Below are positions 24,907 to 32,292 of a stretch of DNA of 32,292 nucleotides, piece after piece (the first letter of the stretch is position 1; the number at the start of each line of letters is the position of its first letter). A program made the translations under genes and the position numbers. The notes beneath the pieces are model-generated. The model ran no database searches. It saw only the letters and a list, made by a program, of their open reading frames with translations, and was not told the origin of the DNA. The DNA comes from Pseudoxanthomonas mexicana (GTDB lineage: Bacteria > Pseudomonadota > Gammaproteobacteria > Xanthomonadales > Xanthomonadaceae), in assembly GCF_001556105.1 (NCBI RefSeq), contig NZ_LSIF01000047.1, positions 1 through 32,292 on the forward strand, given 5' to 3'.

Positions 24907-26646
24907 TCAGTGGCGGCCGATGCGGGCCTGCAACAGCGTGCGCAGTTCGTACTTGTCGGTTTCGTCCAGGCCCATGCTGCGCTGCTTGGCCTGAAGTTCG
25001 TCCAGCCGCTGCTGCAGCATCTGCTTTTCCAGCTGCACGGCGGCGTCGAGTATTTCCTGGCGCCAACTGTCTTCGTCACCCGGCAGGTCCTGCATCGCCA
25101 GCTTCTGCAGCGCGGCGGCCTCGTCGCGTTCGGCGAAGTGCTCAAGCAGGACACCGGTGGTGATGTCGGGCCGCGCATGCACCAGGTCGATCAGTTCCAG
25201 CAGCAGGTCCATGCCGGCCAGCCGCAGCGCGGAGAAGCCGTGCGTCGATTCGATCGCCAGTGCCAGCGCCGGCTTGTGCAGCAGGCGCACGATCAGGCTG
25301 CGGACCAGGCTTGGCTTGGTGTGGCCGGACTGCGATGGCCCCGCGCGTCGTGCGGGCGCAGGCGGCGCGGCGGGCGTCGCGTTCGTATTGCTGGCACCGA
25401 CGCCGGTGATCTCGGTCAGGCGCTGGCGCATCAGGTCGCCGAACGCACCGTCGGGAATCTGTGCCAGCAGCGGCCGCGCACGTTCGGCGAGGCGTGCCTT
25501 GCCGTCGAGCGTGGACAGCTTGATGTCCTTGGCCAGTTCGTCGAAGAAGAACTGCGACAGCGGCGTCGCCTGCTGCAGGCGTGCATCGAACCCGTCCGCG
25601 CCCTCCTGCCGCACGATGGTGTCGGGATCCTCGCCGTCGGGCAGGAACAGGAAGAACGCCTGGCGCCCGTCCTTCATGCGCGGCAGCACCGATTCCAGTG
25701 CGCGCCAGGCGGCGCGCTGGCCGGCGGCATCACCGTCGAAGCAGAAGTACACGTCCGGCGCATTGCGGAACAGCAGCTCCGCATGTTCGGGCGTGGTCGC
25801 GGTACCCAGCGTGGCGACGGCCTGCTGGACACCGAACTGGAACAGCGAGACCACGTCCATGTAACCCTCGACCACGATCAGCCGTGCGATCTTCGGGTTG
25901 GCCTGGCGCACCTGCCACAGACCGTACAGCTCGCGTCCCTTGTGGAACAGCGCGGTTTCGGGCGAGTTGAGGTACTTCGGGCCGTCGTCCTTCTGCAGCA
26001 CGCGGCCGCCGAACGCGATCACGCGGCCGCGGCGGTCGTGGATCGGGAACATCACGCGGTCGCGGAACTTGTCGTAGACGTGGCCGCGGTCGTTCTTCGA
26101 AAACAGGCCTGCACGGTCCAGCAGCTTCATCCGCCGCTCGTCCGTACCCAGCGCATCCTTCAGTGCGGAGTAGCCGTCCGGTGCGTAGCCGATCATGAAC
26201 TGCGTGCGGATCGTCGCATCCACGCCGCGACCATCCAGATAGACCTTGGCCTTGTCGCTGCCGTCCAGGTTGCGCTGGAAGAAGCGCGCGGCCGCTTCCA
26301 GCGCATTGAACAGGTCTTTCGTGTCGTTGTTTTCGTTGCGCTGCTGCGTTTCGCGCGGCACTTCCATGCCGGTACGGCGCGCCAGCTCTTCCACCGCATC
26401 GAGGAATTCGAGGCGGTCGTAGTTGATCAGGAACGACAGCGCGGTGCCATGCGCGCCGCAGCCGAAGCAGTGATAGAACTGCTTGGTCGGCGACACCGTG
26501 AACGAGGGCGAGCGCTCATCGTGGAACGGGCAGCAGGCCGAATATTCCTTGCCCTGTCGCTTCAACGGCACGCGTCCGCCCACCACCTCGACGATATCCG
26601 TCCGGGCGAGCAGTTCGTCGATGAAGGCGTCGGGGATGCGGGCCAT
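24907..26646 (-). CDS. dnaG: DNA primase
   Basis: This 579-residue enzyme makes RNA primers at replication forks. An N-terminal CHC2 zinc ribbon is formed by Cys39, His42, Cys60 and Cys63. The catalytic TOPRIM core has Glu260 in VVEGYMD and a DGDAAGQRA metal site. The C-terminal helical domain that contacts the DnaB helicase follows a Pro/Ala linker at about residue 430. MARIPDAF is the usual DnaG start; an ATG three codons upstream (26655) is also in frame. A small hairpin (26663-26679) lies in the leader. The downstream phosphatase-like gene is tightly coupled; rpoD does not follow. Confidence 0.96.
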   Translation of the reverse strand: MARIPDAFIDELLARTDIVEVVGGRVPLKRQGKEYSACCPFHDERSPSFTVSPTKQFYHCFGCGAHGTALSFLINYDRLEFLDAVEELARRTGMEVPRETQQRNENNDTKDLFNALEAAARFFQRNLDGSDKAKVYLDGRGVDATIRTQFMIGYAPDGYSALKDALGTDERRMKLLDRAGLFSKNDRGHVYDKFRDRVMFPIHDRRGRVIAFGGRVLQKDDGPKYLNSPETALFHKGRELYGLWQVRQANPKIARLIVVEGYMDVVSLFQFGVQQAVATLGTATTPEHAELLFRNAPDVYFCFDGDAAGQRAAWRALESVLPRMKDGRQAFFLFLPDGEDPDTIVRQEGADGFDARLQQATPLSQFFFDELAKDIKLSTLDGKARLAERARPLLAQIPDGAFGDLMRQRLTEITGVGASNTNATPAAPPAPARRAGPSQSGHTKPSLVRSLIVRLLHKPALALAIESTHGFSALRLAGMDLLLELIDLVHARPDITTGVLLEHFAERDEAAALQKLAMQDLPGDEDSWRQEILDAAVQLEKQMLQQRLDELQAKQRSMGLDETDKYELRTLLQARIGRH

Positions 26647-26774
26647 GGGGCGCATAGGATGCCATGCCCGTCCGGCATGCGCCCTTCATGCGGGTCAGCG
26701 TGCGATGCCTGTCGTCTCGGTGCAGTCGGGCGCTGCGCTGGAGGGAGTCCGTGGGCCGCAAGTAAGATGTCGCG

Positions 26775-28052
26775 CTACAGGCAAACGTATCCCTTCTCGA
26801 AGTTGATCGACGCACGGTGCTGGATCAGCAGCGGCGCCCCCAGGATGGCGTCGACGTTGGCGGCTTGTCCCTGGACGACGCTGGCCTGCAAGGAAGGCGT
26901 GGAGAACGAGCCGGCTGCCAGTGCGACGGACGCAGTGCCCACATCGAGCGTGGCCGGCATGCCGCCGACGGTCGCATCAACAGCGCGGCGAGGGCTGCCA
27001 GCGAACTGACGCGCCGCGTGGCCCACCACGGTGAGCGATGGGCCGGCGCCGCTATCGAGTGCGAGTCGTGCGGTTTGCCCGTTGATGGTTGCCGGGATCG
27101 TGAATCGTCCGTGGAACTGTTGGCCGGGCAGGAATCTCAAGGGCACTTCGGCAGTGCACGGGCGGGGGGCCTGACCCGGGCGCTTCAGTTCCAGGCGTCC
27201 ATCCCCGAACGCCATCTCACCGAACAGCGAAAGGACTTCGTTGCCGATCACGACACGTGCTAGCGGACGGTCCGTGACGAGCACGAGGACGTCCTTGCCG
27301 ACCAGATTCCCGATGGTGAAATCGGCCAGCGCGTAGCCATCCCAGCCCCGGGTTCCATTGCTGCGATCGATCGAGGGCATCGCGTGCTGAATGACCGTAA
27401 GGCCGGTGGCGAGCGTCCTGAGCGACAGGGCCTGGACCATGCTGCTCGGGACGATCAGCGTCGCCGCGGCGCCCGTATCGACCAGGGCGCGCACCTGCTT
27501 TCCTCCCACCGTGATCATCACCTGTGGCGTGGCGTCATGCGGATCCGCAGGCAGCAGTTCCACGCGATCGGTGGGTGAAGCGAACCGATACCGTGCCGTC
27601 GGCGCACTGGCTCCGATGGCCGCGAAATCGACCTCATCGAAGCCCTTGCCCAGCGAGCCCTTGCCGGTGCCGTGGGTCAGCAGGCCAATGCCGGTGGTGC
27701 GGAGCCAATGCCACGCATTCGCCCACGATGGCGCGTCGCCATTGGCGGCGCTCAGTCCCGCGAGAAGCAATGCGCACGAAATCGCGTCGTTCGCGTCGCC
27801 GGCCGCTTCGCCGGATGCGCGGCAGGCGACGAGCGCATCCTGCATCGCCTCGCGGTCCGGTCGGGACGACGCGTCGATGAGCCCTGAGACGTCGGCACCG
27901 ATCCGGCCCTTGCGCCGCAGTTCCGCGATGACGCGATCATTGCCTGTGTTCAGGGGAGCGGAAACATCGCGTGCGCCTTCGTGCCCTGCTTGTGCGAAGG
28001 CGGCAAGCGGTTGCATCGCCAGTGCTGCCAGTACAAGCGCATGCTTGAGCAC
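26775..28052 (-). CDS. Exported protein with two retropepsin-like aspartic protease domains
   Basis: This 425-residue protein starts at a GTG. The Shine-Dalgarno AAGGAGG lies 8 nt before it, and it is followed directly by a signal peptide (HALVLAALAMQPLAAFAQA). After an alpha-rich segment (about 35-150) come two clan AA-like halves: ALVDTGAAATLIV with DTG at 192-194, and LALDSGAGPSLTV with DSG at 333-335. Each is followed by the hydrophobic strands expected of the fold and a VVIGNEVL or ILGAPLL motif. One chain could thus build the two-Asp active site that retroviral proteases obtain by dimerisation. Bacterial relatives are little studied. It is divergent from dld and sits between dnaG and the rpsU-side genes. 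Function and substrate are unknown. Confidence 0.8.
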   Translation of the reverse strand: MLKHALVLAALAMQPLAAFAQAGHEGARDVSAPLNTGNDRVIAELRRKGRIGADVSGLIDASSRPDREAMQDALVACRASGEAAGDANDAISCALLLAGLSAANGDAPSWANAWHWLRTTGIGLLTHGTGKGSLGKGFDEVDFAAIGASAPTARYRFASPTDRVELLPADPHDATPQVMITVGGKQVRALVDTGAAATLIVPSSMVQALSLRTLATGLTVIQHAMPSIDRSNGTRGWDGYALADFTIGNLVGKDVLVLVTDRPLARVVIGNEVLSLFGEMAFGDGRLELKRPGQAPRPCTAEVPLRFLPGQQFHGRFTIPATINGQTARLALDSGAGPSLTVVGHAARQFAGSPRRAVDATVGGMPATLDVGTASVALAAGSFSTPSLQASVVQGQAANVDAILGAPLLIQHRASINFEKGYVCL

Positions 28053-28060
28053 GGGCCTGA

Positions 28061-28067
28061 CCTCCTT
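28061..28067 (-). promoter_or_regulatory. Shine-Dalgarno that fixes a GTG start
   Basis: AAGGAGG on the minus strand, 8 nt before GTG at 28050-28052, is the strongest ribosome site seen in the window. It decides the start of the retropepsin-like gene against the longer in-frame reading that reaches 28235 and would overlap dld. Confidence 0.85.
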
Positions 28068-28228
28068 GTCGTCACTTCGTTCCACGATCCGGCGGCGTGC
28101 AGGAACCTGTCTACCCAAGCGGGGCGACCGAGGATCGCCTGCAGGACCGAGCGTGCCCCAAGTGTGTTGTGCGGCGCAAGGGGCTGGCTGATGATGCGGC
28201 ACATGCCCGACCCGAACGCGCTGACGAC

Positions 28229-29944
28229 ATGACATCCGATGACGCCCTGCTGGCGCGACTGCGCGAGGCGGTCGGTCGTGCGCATGTGCTGACGGGCGAG
28301 CGCGCGACGCGGCGCTACCGCAAGGGCTACCGCTTCGGTGACGGCCCGGTGCTGGCGGTCGCGTGTCCCGGCACGTTGCTGGAACTGTGGCGGGTACTTC
28401 AGGCCACGGTGGAGGCGGGACGGATCGTGCTGATGCAGGCGGCGAACACCGGGCTGACCGGCGGTTCCACGCCGGATGGCGACGGCTACGACCGTAGCAT
28501 CGTGCTGGTCAGCACGCGGCGCCTGACCGGCGTGCAGCTGCTCGACGAAGGGCGCCAGGTCGTCTGCCTGCCGGGCGCGACGCTGGACGTGCTGGAGAAG
28601 CGGCTCGCCCCGCTGGGCCGCGAACCGCATTCGGTGATCGGCTCCTCGTGCATCGGTGCGTCCGTGCTGGGCGGCGTCTGCAACAACTCCGGTGGCGCGC
28701 TGGTGCGGCGCGGACCCGCCTATACCGAGTTGGCGCTGTACGCGCAGGTGGACGAAGACGGTGCGCTGCGGCTGGTGAACCATCTCGGCATCGCACTGGG
28801 CGACACGCCGGAAGAGATCCTGACGCGGTTGCAGGCCGGCGACTACGGTGCGGACGCGGTGGTCCACGATCCGGCGCAGGCGGCGTCGGATCCGTACTAC
28901 GCCGACCACGTACGCCAGGTCGATGCGCCGACGCCGGCACGCTACAACGCCGATCCCTCCCGCCTGCACGAGGCCTCGGGCTGTGCGGGGCGGTTGGCGG
29001 TGTTCGCCGTGCGGCTGGATACGTTCGAACAGGATGCGGCATCGGTCTTCTACCTCGGCAGCAACGATCCGGACGATCTCACCGAAGTGCGCCGCTATCT
29101 GCTGACCGCGTTCGAGCGTCTGCCGATCGCCGGTGAGTACCTGCATCGCGACGCCTTCGACATCGGCGACCGCTACGGCAAGGACACCTTCCTGCTGATC
29201 GACCGTTTCGGCACCGGCAGGGTGCCGGCGGCCTTCGCGCTGAAGAGCCGCATGGACGGCTGGTGCGAGCGGTTCGGCGTACCGGGGCTGGCGGATCGTG
29301 TGCTGCAGTCGCTGACCGCGATGCTGCCCGATCACCTGCCGCCGCGGCTGCGCGCATACCGCGACCGCTACGAGCACCATCTGCTGCTGAAGGTGTCGAC
29401 CCGCGATGCGGAGGCGACACGTGCGTTCCTGGGCCGTTTCTTCGGTGAACGGGAAGGCGATTTCTTCGCCTGCGACGCGGATGAGGGGCGCAAGACGTTC
29501 CTGCTGCGCTTCGCCGTCGCTGGGGCAGCGGTGCGCTATCGCGCCGTGCACGCCGCGCAGGTGCAGGACATCGTCGCGCTGGACGTGGCGTTGCGGCGCG
29601 ACGATCGCGCATGGGTCGAAACCTTGCCCGAAGACGTCGCCGCGACGATGGTGGCGCGGCTCTACTACGGGCACTTCTTCTGCCACGTGTTCCACCAGGA
29701 CTACATCGTGAAGAAGGGTGTGGATCCGCTGGCGGTGGAGCATCGCCTGTGGGACCTGCTCGACGCGCGAGGGGGCGAGTATCCCGCCGAGCACAACGTC
29801 GGCCATCTCTATCGCGCCAAACCGGCGCTGGCCGGGTTCTATCGCGCGCTGGATCCCACCAACACCTTCAATCCGGGAATCGGCCAGACGTCGAAGTGCC
29901 GCCACTGGGCGGAAGCGACGCCGCAACCGGATCATCCGCCGTAG
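28229..29944 (+). CDS. dld: Quinone-dependent D-lactate dehydrogenase
   Basis: This 571-residue peripheral membrane flavoenzyme oxidises D-lactate to pyruvate and passes electrons to quinone. The length equals that of E. coli Dld. The FAD-binding half carries QAANTGLTGGSTP and SVIGSSCIGASVLGGVCNNSGGALV; the C-terminal half is the membrane-binding D-lactate dehydrogenase domain, ending HNVGHLYRAKPALAGFYRALDPTNTFNPGIGQTSK as in E. coli. The ATG at 28229 is chosen; upstream in-frame sequence is intergenic in character. It is monocistronic and divergent from the retropepsin-like gene (176-nt gap, no clear promoter). Its last 77 nt overlap the 3' end of the convergent yihY-like gene. Confidence 0.95.
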   Translation: MTSDDALLARLREAVGRAHVLTGERATRRYRKGYRFGDGPVLAVACPGTLLELWRVLQATVEAGRIVLMQAANTGLTGGSTPDGDGYDRSIVLVSTRRLTGVQLLDEGRQVVCLPGATLDVLEKRLAPLGREPHSVIGSSCIGASVLGGVCNNSGGALVRRGPAYTELALYAQVDEDGALRLVNHLGIALGDTPEEILTRLQAGDYGADAVVHDPAQAASDPYYADHVRQVDAPTPARYNADPSRLHEASGCAGRLAVFAVRLDTFEQDAASVFYLGSNDPDDLTEVRRYLLTAFERLPIAGEYLHRDAFDIGDRYGKDTFLLIDRFGTGRVPAAFALKSRMDGWCERFGVPGLADRVLQSLTAMLPDHLPPRLRAYRDRYEHHLLLKVSTRDAEATRAFLGRFFGEREGDFFACDADEGRKTFLLRFAVAGAAVRYRAVHAAQVQDIVALDVALRRDDRAWVETLPEDVAATMVARLYYGHFFCHVFHQDYIVKKGVDPLAVEHRLWDLLDARGGEYPAEHNVGHLYRAKPALAGFYRALDPTNTFNPGIGQTSKCRHWAEATPQPDHPP

Positions 29945-30821
29945 GCGACAGCTGCCGTCGCACGTGCAGGCGCTCGTCGATTACCGCGGTGATCAACGCG
30001 CCGACGAAGAACACCACGCTGGCGTAGTAGACCCATACCAGCAGCAACACCAGTGCGCCCATCGAGCCGTAGGCACTGCCGGGCGCGGCTTCCGCCAGGT
30101 ACAGGCCTATTAGGTAGCGACCGGCGGCGAACAGCAATGCGGTGATGGCACCGCCTAGGAAGGCCTGTTTCCACGCCACGCGCCGGTCCGGGAGGTAGTG
30201 GTAGAAGAACGCGAAGGCGGGCGCGTACAGCAGCAGGGTGGTGGTATAGCCGAGCGCGGGCAGCAGCGACGGTAGCCGCGCGAACACCACCTGCAATGCG
30301 GTCGTGGCGACCATCGAGACCACCAGCAGGAAGCCGATGGCCAGCACCACGCCGAGCGAGAACACGCGCTTCTTCAGCCACGCCATCACGCCGTTGAGCC
30401 GCTGCGCATCCGTGCGGAAGATCAGGTTGAGCGCGCCCTGCAGTTGCGCGAACACGACGGTGGCGCCGATGAAGAGCAGGGCGGTGCTCCACCATCCCGC
30501 CAGTGAGCCGACGTCGGGACGATCGCTGGCGTTGCGGATGACGGTTTCGGCGACGGTGCCGGCGCTGGGGCCGGCGAGTTGCTGGATCTGGTCCAGCAGC
30601 GACTGCTGCGCCGGCGGATACAGCGATGCGGTCAGCCACAGCAGCAGCACCAGCAGCGGTGCCAGCGAGAGCAAGGCATAGAACGACAGCGACGCCGCCT
30701 GCGTCATCAGGTCGGTTTCGATGAAGCGACGCACCAGCGCGGCAGGCAGGCTGCGGTTGGCGCGATCACCAGCGTCGCGCGCCCGCGCGCGCAGTGTGCT
30801 GAAGGGGACTCGATGTGCCAT
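29868..30821 (-). CDS. YihY/BrkB family inner-membrane protein
   Basis: This 317-residue protein has six predicted helices. Family landmarks are the amphipathic DLMTQAASLSFYALLSLAPLLVLLLW at the start of helix I, LIFRTDAQR after the third segment, the FFYHYLPDRRVAWKQAFLGGAITALLF loop, and GSMGALVLLLVWVYYASVVFFVGA near the end. Its function is not established; early annotation as ribonuclease BN was wrong, and transport has been suggested. The final 26 or so residues, a Pro/Ser/Gly-rich cytoplasmic tail, are encoded antisense to the conserved end of dld. Confidence 0.92.
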   Translation of the reverse strand: MAHRVPFSTLRARARDAGDRANRSLPAALVRRFIETDLMTQAASLSFYALLSLAPLLVLLLWLTASLYPPAQQSLLDQIQQLAGPSAGTVAETVIRNASDRPDVGSLAGWWSTALLFIGATVVFAQLQGALNLIFRTDAQRLNGVMAWLKKRVFSLGVVLAIGFLLVVSMVATTALQVVFARLPSLLPALGYTTTLLLYAPAFAFFYHYLPDRRVAWKQAFLGGAITALLFAAGRYLIGLYLAEAAPGSAYGSMGALVLLLVWVYYASVVFFVGALITAVIDERLHVRRQLSPTADDPVAASLPPSGGTSTSGRFPD

Positions 30822-30879
30822 GCGCCGAGGGTGGCGCGTGTCGTGTCAGCAGTTCGTTATGGTCGTGTGGGCACGATGT

Positions 30880-31374
30880 TCACGCATCGCCGCGCGCGAG
30901 CGCCTGCAGGGCATCGCCGGTGACGCGTTGTACGGTCCACTCGTCGAGACCGACTGCGCCCAGGCGGCGGTAGAAGCGGATGGCGGGTTCGTTCCAGTCC
31001 AGCACCGACCATTCGAAGCGACCATAGCCGCGGGATACGGCCAGCTGTGCGAGATGCACCATCAACCGCTTGCCGAGACCAAGGCCTCGATGGTCAGGCA
31101 GGACGAACAGGTCCTCGAGGTACAGGCCCGGCCGGCCGAGGAAGGTGGAGAAGGACACGAAGAACAGGGCGAAGCCCGCAGGCACGCCATCCACGTCCGC
31201 GATGACGACTTCGGCGGCGGGACGCTCGCCGAACAGGTGCGTCTCGAGCAGGGCCGGCGTGGCGACCGCTTCGTGGGCGAGCTTTTCGTACTCGGCCAGG
31301 TCGCGGATGAAGTCGAGGATCTGCGGGATGTCGGCGCGGGTGGCCGGGCGCAGGGTGATGGCGGGGGTGTCCAT
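30880..31374 (-). CDS. GNAT N-acetyltransferase, SSAT/thialysine acetyltransferase-like
   Basis: This 164-residue cytoplasmic acetyltransferase uses acetyl-CoA. The pyrophosphate-binding loop is seen in LEDLFVLPDHRGLGLGKRLM. The overall series RPATRADIPQILDFIRDLAEYEK, FALFFVSFSTFLGRPGLYLEDLFV and WSVLDWNEPAIRFYRRLGA closely resembles diamine/thialysine N-acetyltransferases (SSAT2 type). The substrate, an amine or lysine analogue, is inferred only from that resemblance. No ribosome site is obvious. It lies 58 nt after the GatB/YqeY gene on the same strand. Confidence 0.9.
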   Translation of the reverse strand: MDTPAITLRPATRADIPQILDFIRDLAEYEKLAHEAVATPALLETHLFGERPAAEVVIADVDGVPAGFALFFVSFSTFLGRPGLYLEDLFVLPDHRGLGLGKRLMVHLAQLAVSRGYGRFEWSVLDWNEPAIRFYRRLGAVGLDEWTVQRVTGDALQALARGDA

Positions 31375-31432
31375 GGCGCGAGGATGCCACGGACGGGGCG
31401 CGGCGCCGAAGGTCCGGCGCCGCGCGGCAGGC

Positions 31433-31879
31433 TCAGCCTGCGAGCTTCTTCTTGATCAGCGCGGAGACCTGGCCCATGTCGGCCTGGCCGGCGAGACGCG
31501 GCTTCAACACGCCCATTAGCTTGCCCATGTCCGCGGGACCCGTGGCGCCGGTCTCGGCCACGGCGGCCTCGATGGCGGCCAGGATCTCGGCCTCACCCAG
31601 CTTGGCGGGCAGATAGGTGTCGATGACGACCAGCTCGGCGCGCTCGATGGCGGCGAGGTCTTCACGATTGGCGGCTTCGAACTGGCTCACGGAGTCCTTG
31701 CGCTGCTTGACCATCTTCTCCAGCACGGCCAGCACGGCAGCGTCGTCCAGTTCGATGCGCTCGTCGACTTCGCGCTGCTTGATGGCGGCGTTGATCAGGC
31801 GGATGACGCCCAGGCGGTGCTTTTCACCGGCCTTCATGGTGGTCTTCATGTCATCGGTGAGCTGCTGTTTCAGGGACAT
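31433..31879 (-). CDS. GatB/YqeY domain-containing protein
   Basis: This 148-residue soluble helical protein matches YqeY, a stand-alone version of the C-terminal tRNA-binding domain of GatB. Characteristic phrases are LTDDMKTTMKAGEKHRLGVIRLINAAIKQREVDE, KQRKDSVSQFEAANREDLAAIERAEL and the C-terminal GKLMGVLKPRLAGQADMGQVSALIKKKL. Its role is unclear; it may bind tRNA. It commonly lies between rpsU and dnaG in proteobacteria, as here, though other genes intervene before dnaG. The start has a GGAG ribosome site. Confidence 0.93.
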   Translation of the reverse strand: MSLKQQLTDDMKTTMKAGEKHRLGVIRLINAAIKQREVDERIELDDAAVLAVLEKMVKQRKDSVSQFEAANREDLAAIERAELVVIDTYLPAKLGEAEILAAIEAAVAETGATGPADMGKLMGVLKPRLAGQADMGQVSALIKKKLAG

Positions 31880-31930
31880 GGTGGGCTCCGGGGGAACAGG
31901 GGTGGGCGTGGCACAGGGTCGTGAGACGCC

Positions 31931-31970
31931 AAAAACACAAAAAGCCGGCGACGCTCGCGCGTGCCGGCTT
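31931..31970 (-). terminator. Terminator after rpsU
   Basis: AAGCCGGC (31942-31949) and GCCGGCTT (31963-31970) form the outer stem, extended by ACGC/GCGT inside. On the minus strand a T-rich run (complement of 31931-31943) follows. It lies 19 nt past the rpsU stop, so most S21 transcripts should end here, before the YqeY gene. Confidence 0.85.
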
Positions 31971-31988
31971 CTTGCGAAGCGACGCGGC

Positions 31989-32204
31989 TCAGTACAGGCG
32001 CTGGCGCTTGGTGACGTCGCGCGAGCTGCGACGCAGCTGACGCTTCACCGCAGCAGCGGCCTTGCGCTTGCGCTCCTGGGTCGGCTTCTCGTAGAACTCG
32101 CGCTTGCGGGTTTCGGCCAGGACGCCGGCCTTCTCGCAGGTGCGCTTGAAGCGACGCAGCGCAAACTCAAACGGCTCGTTTTCGCGGACTTTGACGCTGG
32201 GCAT
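31989..32204 (-). CDS. rpsU: 30S ribosomal protein S21
   Basis: This 71-residue basic ribosomal protein helps the 30S subunit select mRNA during initiation. The sequence [20 protein letters not shown] with the following [19 protein letters not shown] and a basic [14 protein letters not shown] tail is diagnostic, and the length is the same as in E. coli. The start at 32204 is chosen over an in-frame extension to 32237, which would read through the leader. The strong promoter and private terminator allow S21 to be made in large excess over downstream genes. Confidence 0.97.
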
Positions 32205-32253
32205 ACGTAATCTCGGTGGTGTAAACGGTCCGGGCATACCCGGTGAGCCGCGT

Positions 32254-32281
32254 ATTATAGCGGCCGACGCCGTCGCTGCAA
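32254..32281 (-). promoter_or_regulatory. Sigma-70 promoter of rpsU
   Basis: On the minus strand TTGCAG (32276-32281) and a perfect TATAAT (32254-32259) are separated by 16 nt. The expected start near 32247 gives a leader of about 43 nt containing a small CCGGG/CCCGG hairpin (32230-32243). Confidence 0.85.
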
Positions 32282-32292
32282 CCCACCCCGCC

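Noticed and set aside
26663..26679. CATGCC/GGCATG hairpin before dnaG as a regulatory element
   Set aside because: Only 6 bp in a GC-rich leader; such stems are expected by chance.
24739..27009. 756-codon open frame opposite dnaG
   Set aside because: It spans the phosphatase-like gene, dnaG and part of the retropepsin-like gene in antisense, with no recognisable domain.
27950..29935. 661-codon open frame opposite dld
   Set aside because: It is antisense to a D-lactate dehydrogenase that matches E. coli Dld in length and motifs.

Overview
This is a high-GC window with dense, mostly unidirectional blocks of genes. The gene content and order point to a gammaproteobacterium of the Xanthomonadaceae (Lysobacteraceae), with Pseudoxanthomonas-, Stenotrophomonas- or Luteimonas-like genera as candidates. 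The family assignment is an inference from synteny (gpmI-envC-ctp; DUF2244-coxBA-ctaG-coxC-surf1-ctaA-ctaB; rpsU-yqeY-dnaG) and from intergenic palindromes. No tRNA, rRNA, insertion sequence, prophage or CRISPR array was found, and no stretch longer than about 270 bases lacks a gene.

Layout. (1) 1-2740: a REP-like hairpin and GC-rich palindromes, then two minus-strand exported proteins: an M28 metallopeptidase lipoprotein and a small protein built of 18-19-residue VNG repeats. (2) 2870-7155, plus strand: gpmI, envC and an S41 carboxy-terminal protease, covering glycolysis and envelope or division maintenance. (3) 7176-8223, minus: a DUF1820 protein and a rhomboid protease. (4) 8444-9796: a FadL-type outer-membrane transporter with a recognisable promoter and terminator. 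(5) 9860-11987, minus: a membrane diguanylate cyclase followed 13 nt later by an SMP-30-like periplasmic lactonase. (6) 12247-15462, minus: putA, lacking the ribbon-helix-helix regulatory domain. (7) 15726-24311: an aa3-type cytochrome c oxidase locus. It encodes the structural subunits (CoxB, CoxA, CoxC), copper and assembly factors (CtaG, a 44-residue membrane protein, SURF1, a SCO-like CxxxC protein) and heme A synthesis (CtaA, CtaB), with one DUF2909 gene on the opposite strand. (8) 24323-24390: a second copy of the REP-like hairpin. (9) 24414-32204, mostly minus: a phosphatase/DUF442-like protein, DnaG, a secreted protein with two retropepsin-like motifs, quinone-dependent D-lactate dehydrogenase on the plus strand, a YihY/BrkB membrane protein, a GNAT acetyltransferase, a GatB/YqeY protein and ribosomal protein S21 with a clear sigma-70 promoter.

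Most of the window is conserved housekeeping. The terminal oxidase block is a self-contained assembly line. FadL, PutA and Dld would feed reducing equivalents from fatty acids, proline and D-lactate into the quinone pool, which links functionally (by inference) to the oxidase.

I do not see a wholly new system. The observations most worth following are: an 11-bp perfect inverted repeat that buries the Shine-Dalgarno and start codon of the M28 peptidase gene; the VNG-repeat exported protein; the tandem retropepsin-like protein; the SCO-like protein that keeps CxxxC but shows no obvious copper-binding His; the diguanylate cyclase-lactonase pair; and the split rpsU/dnaG neighbourhood.
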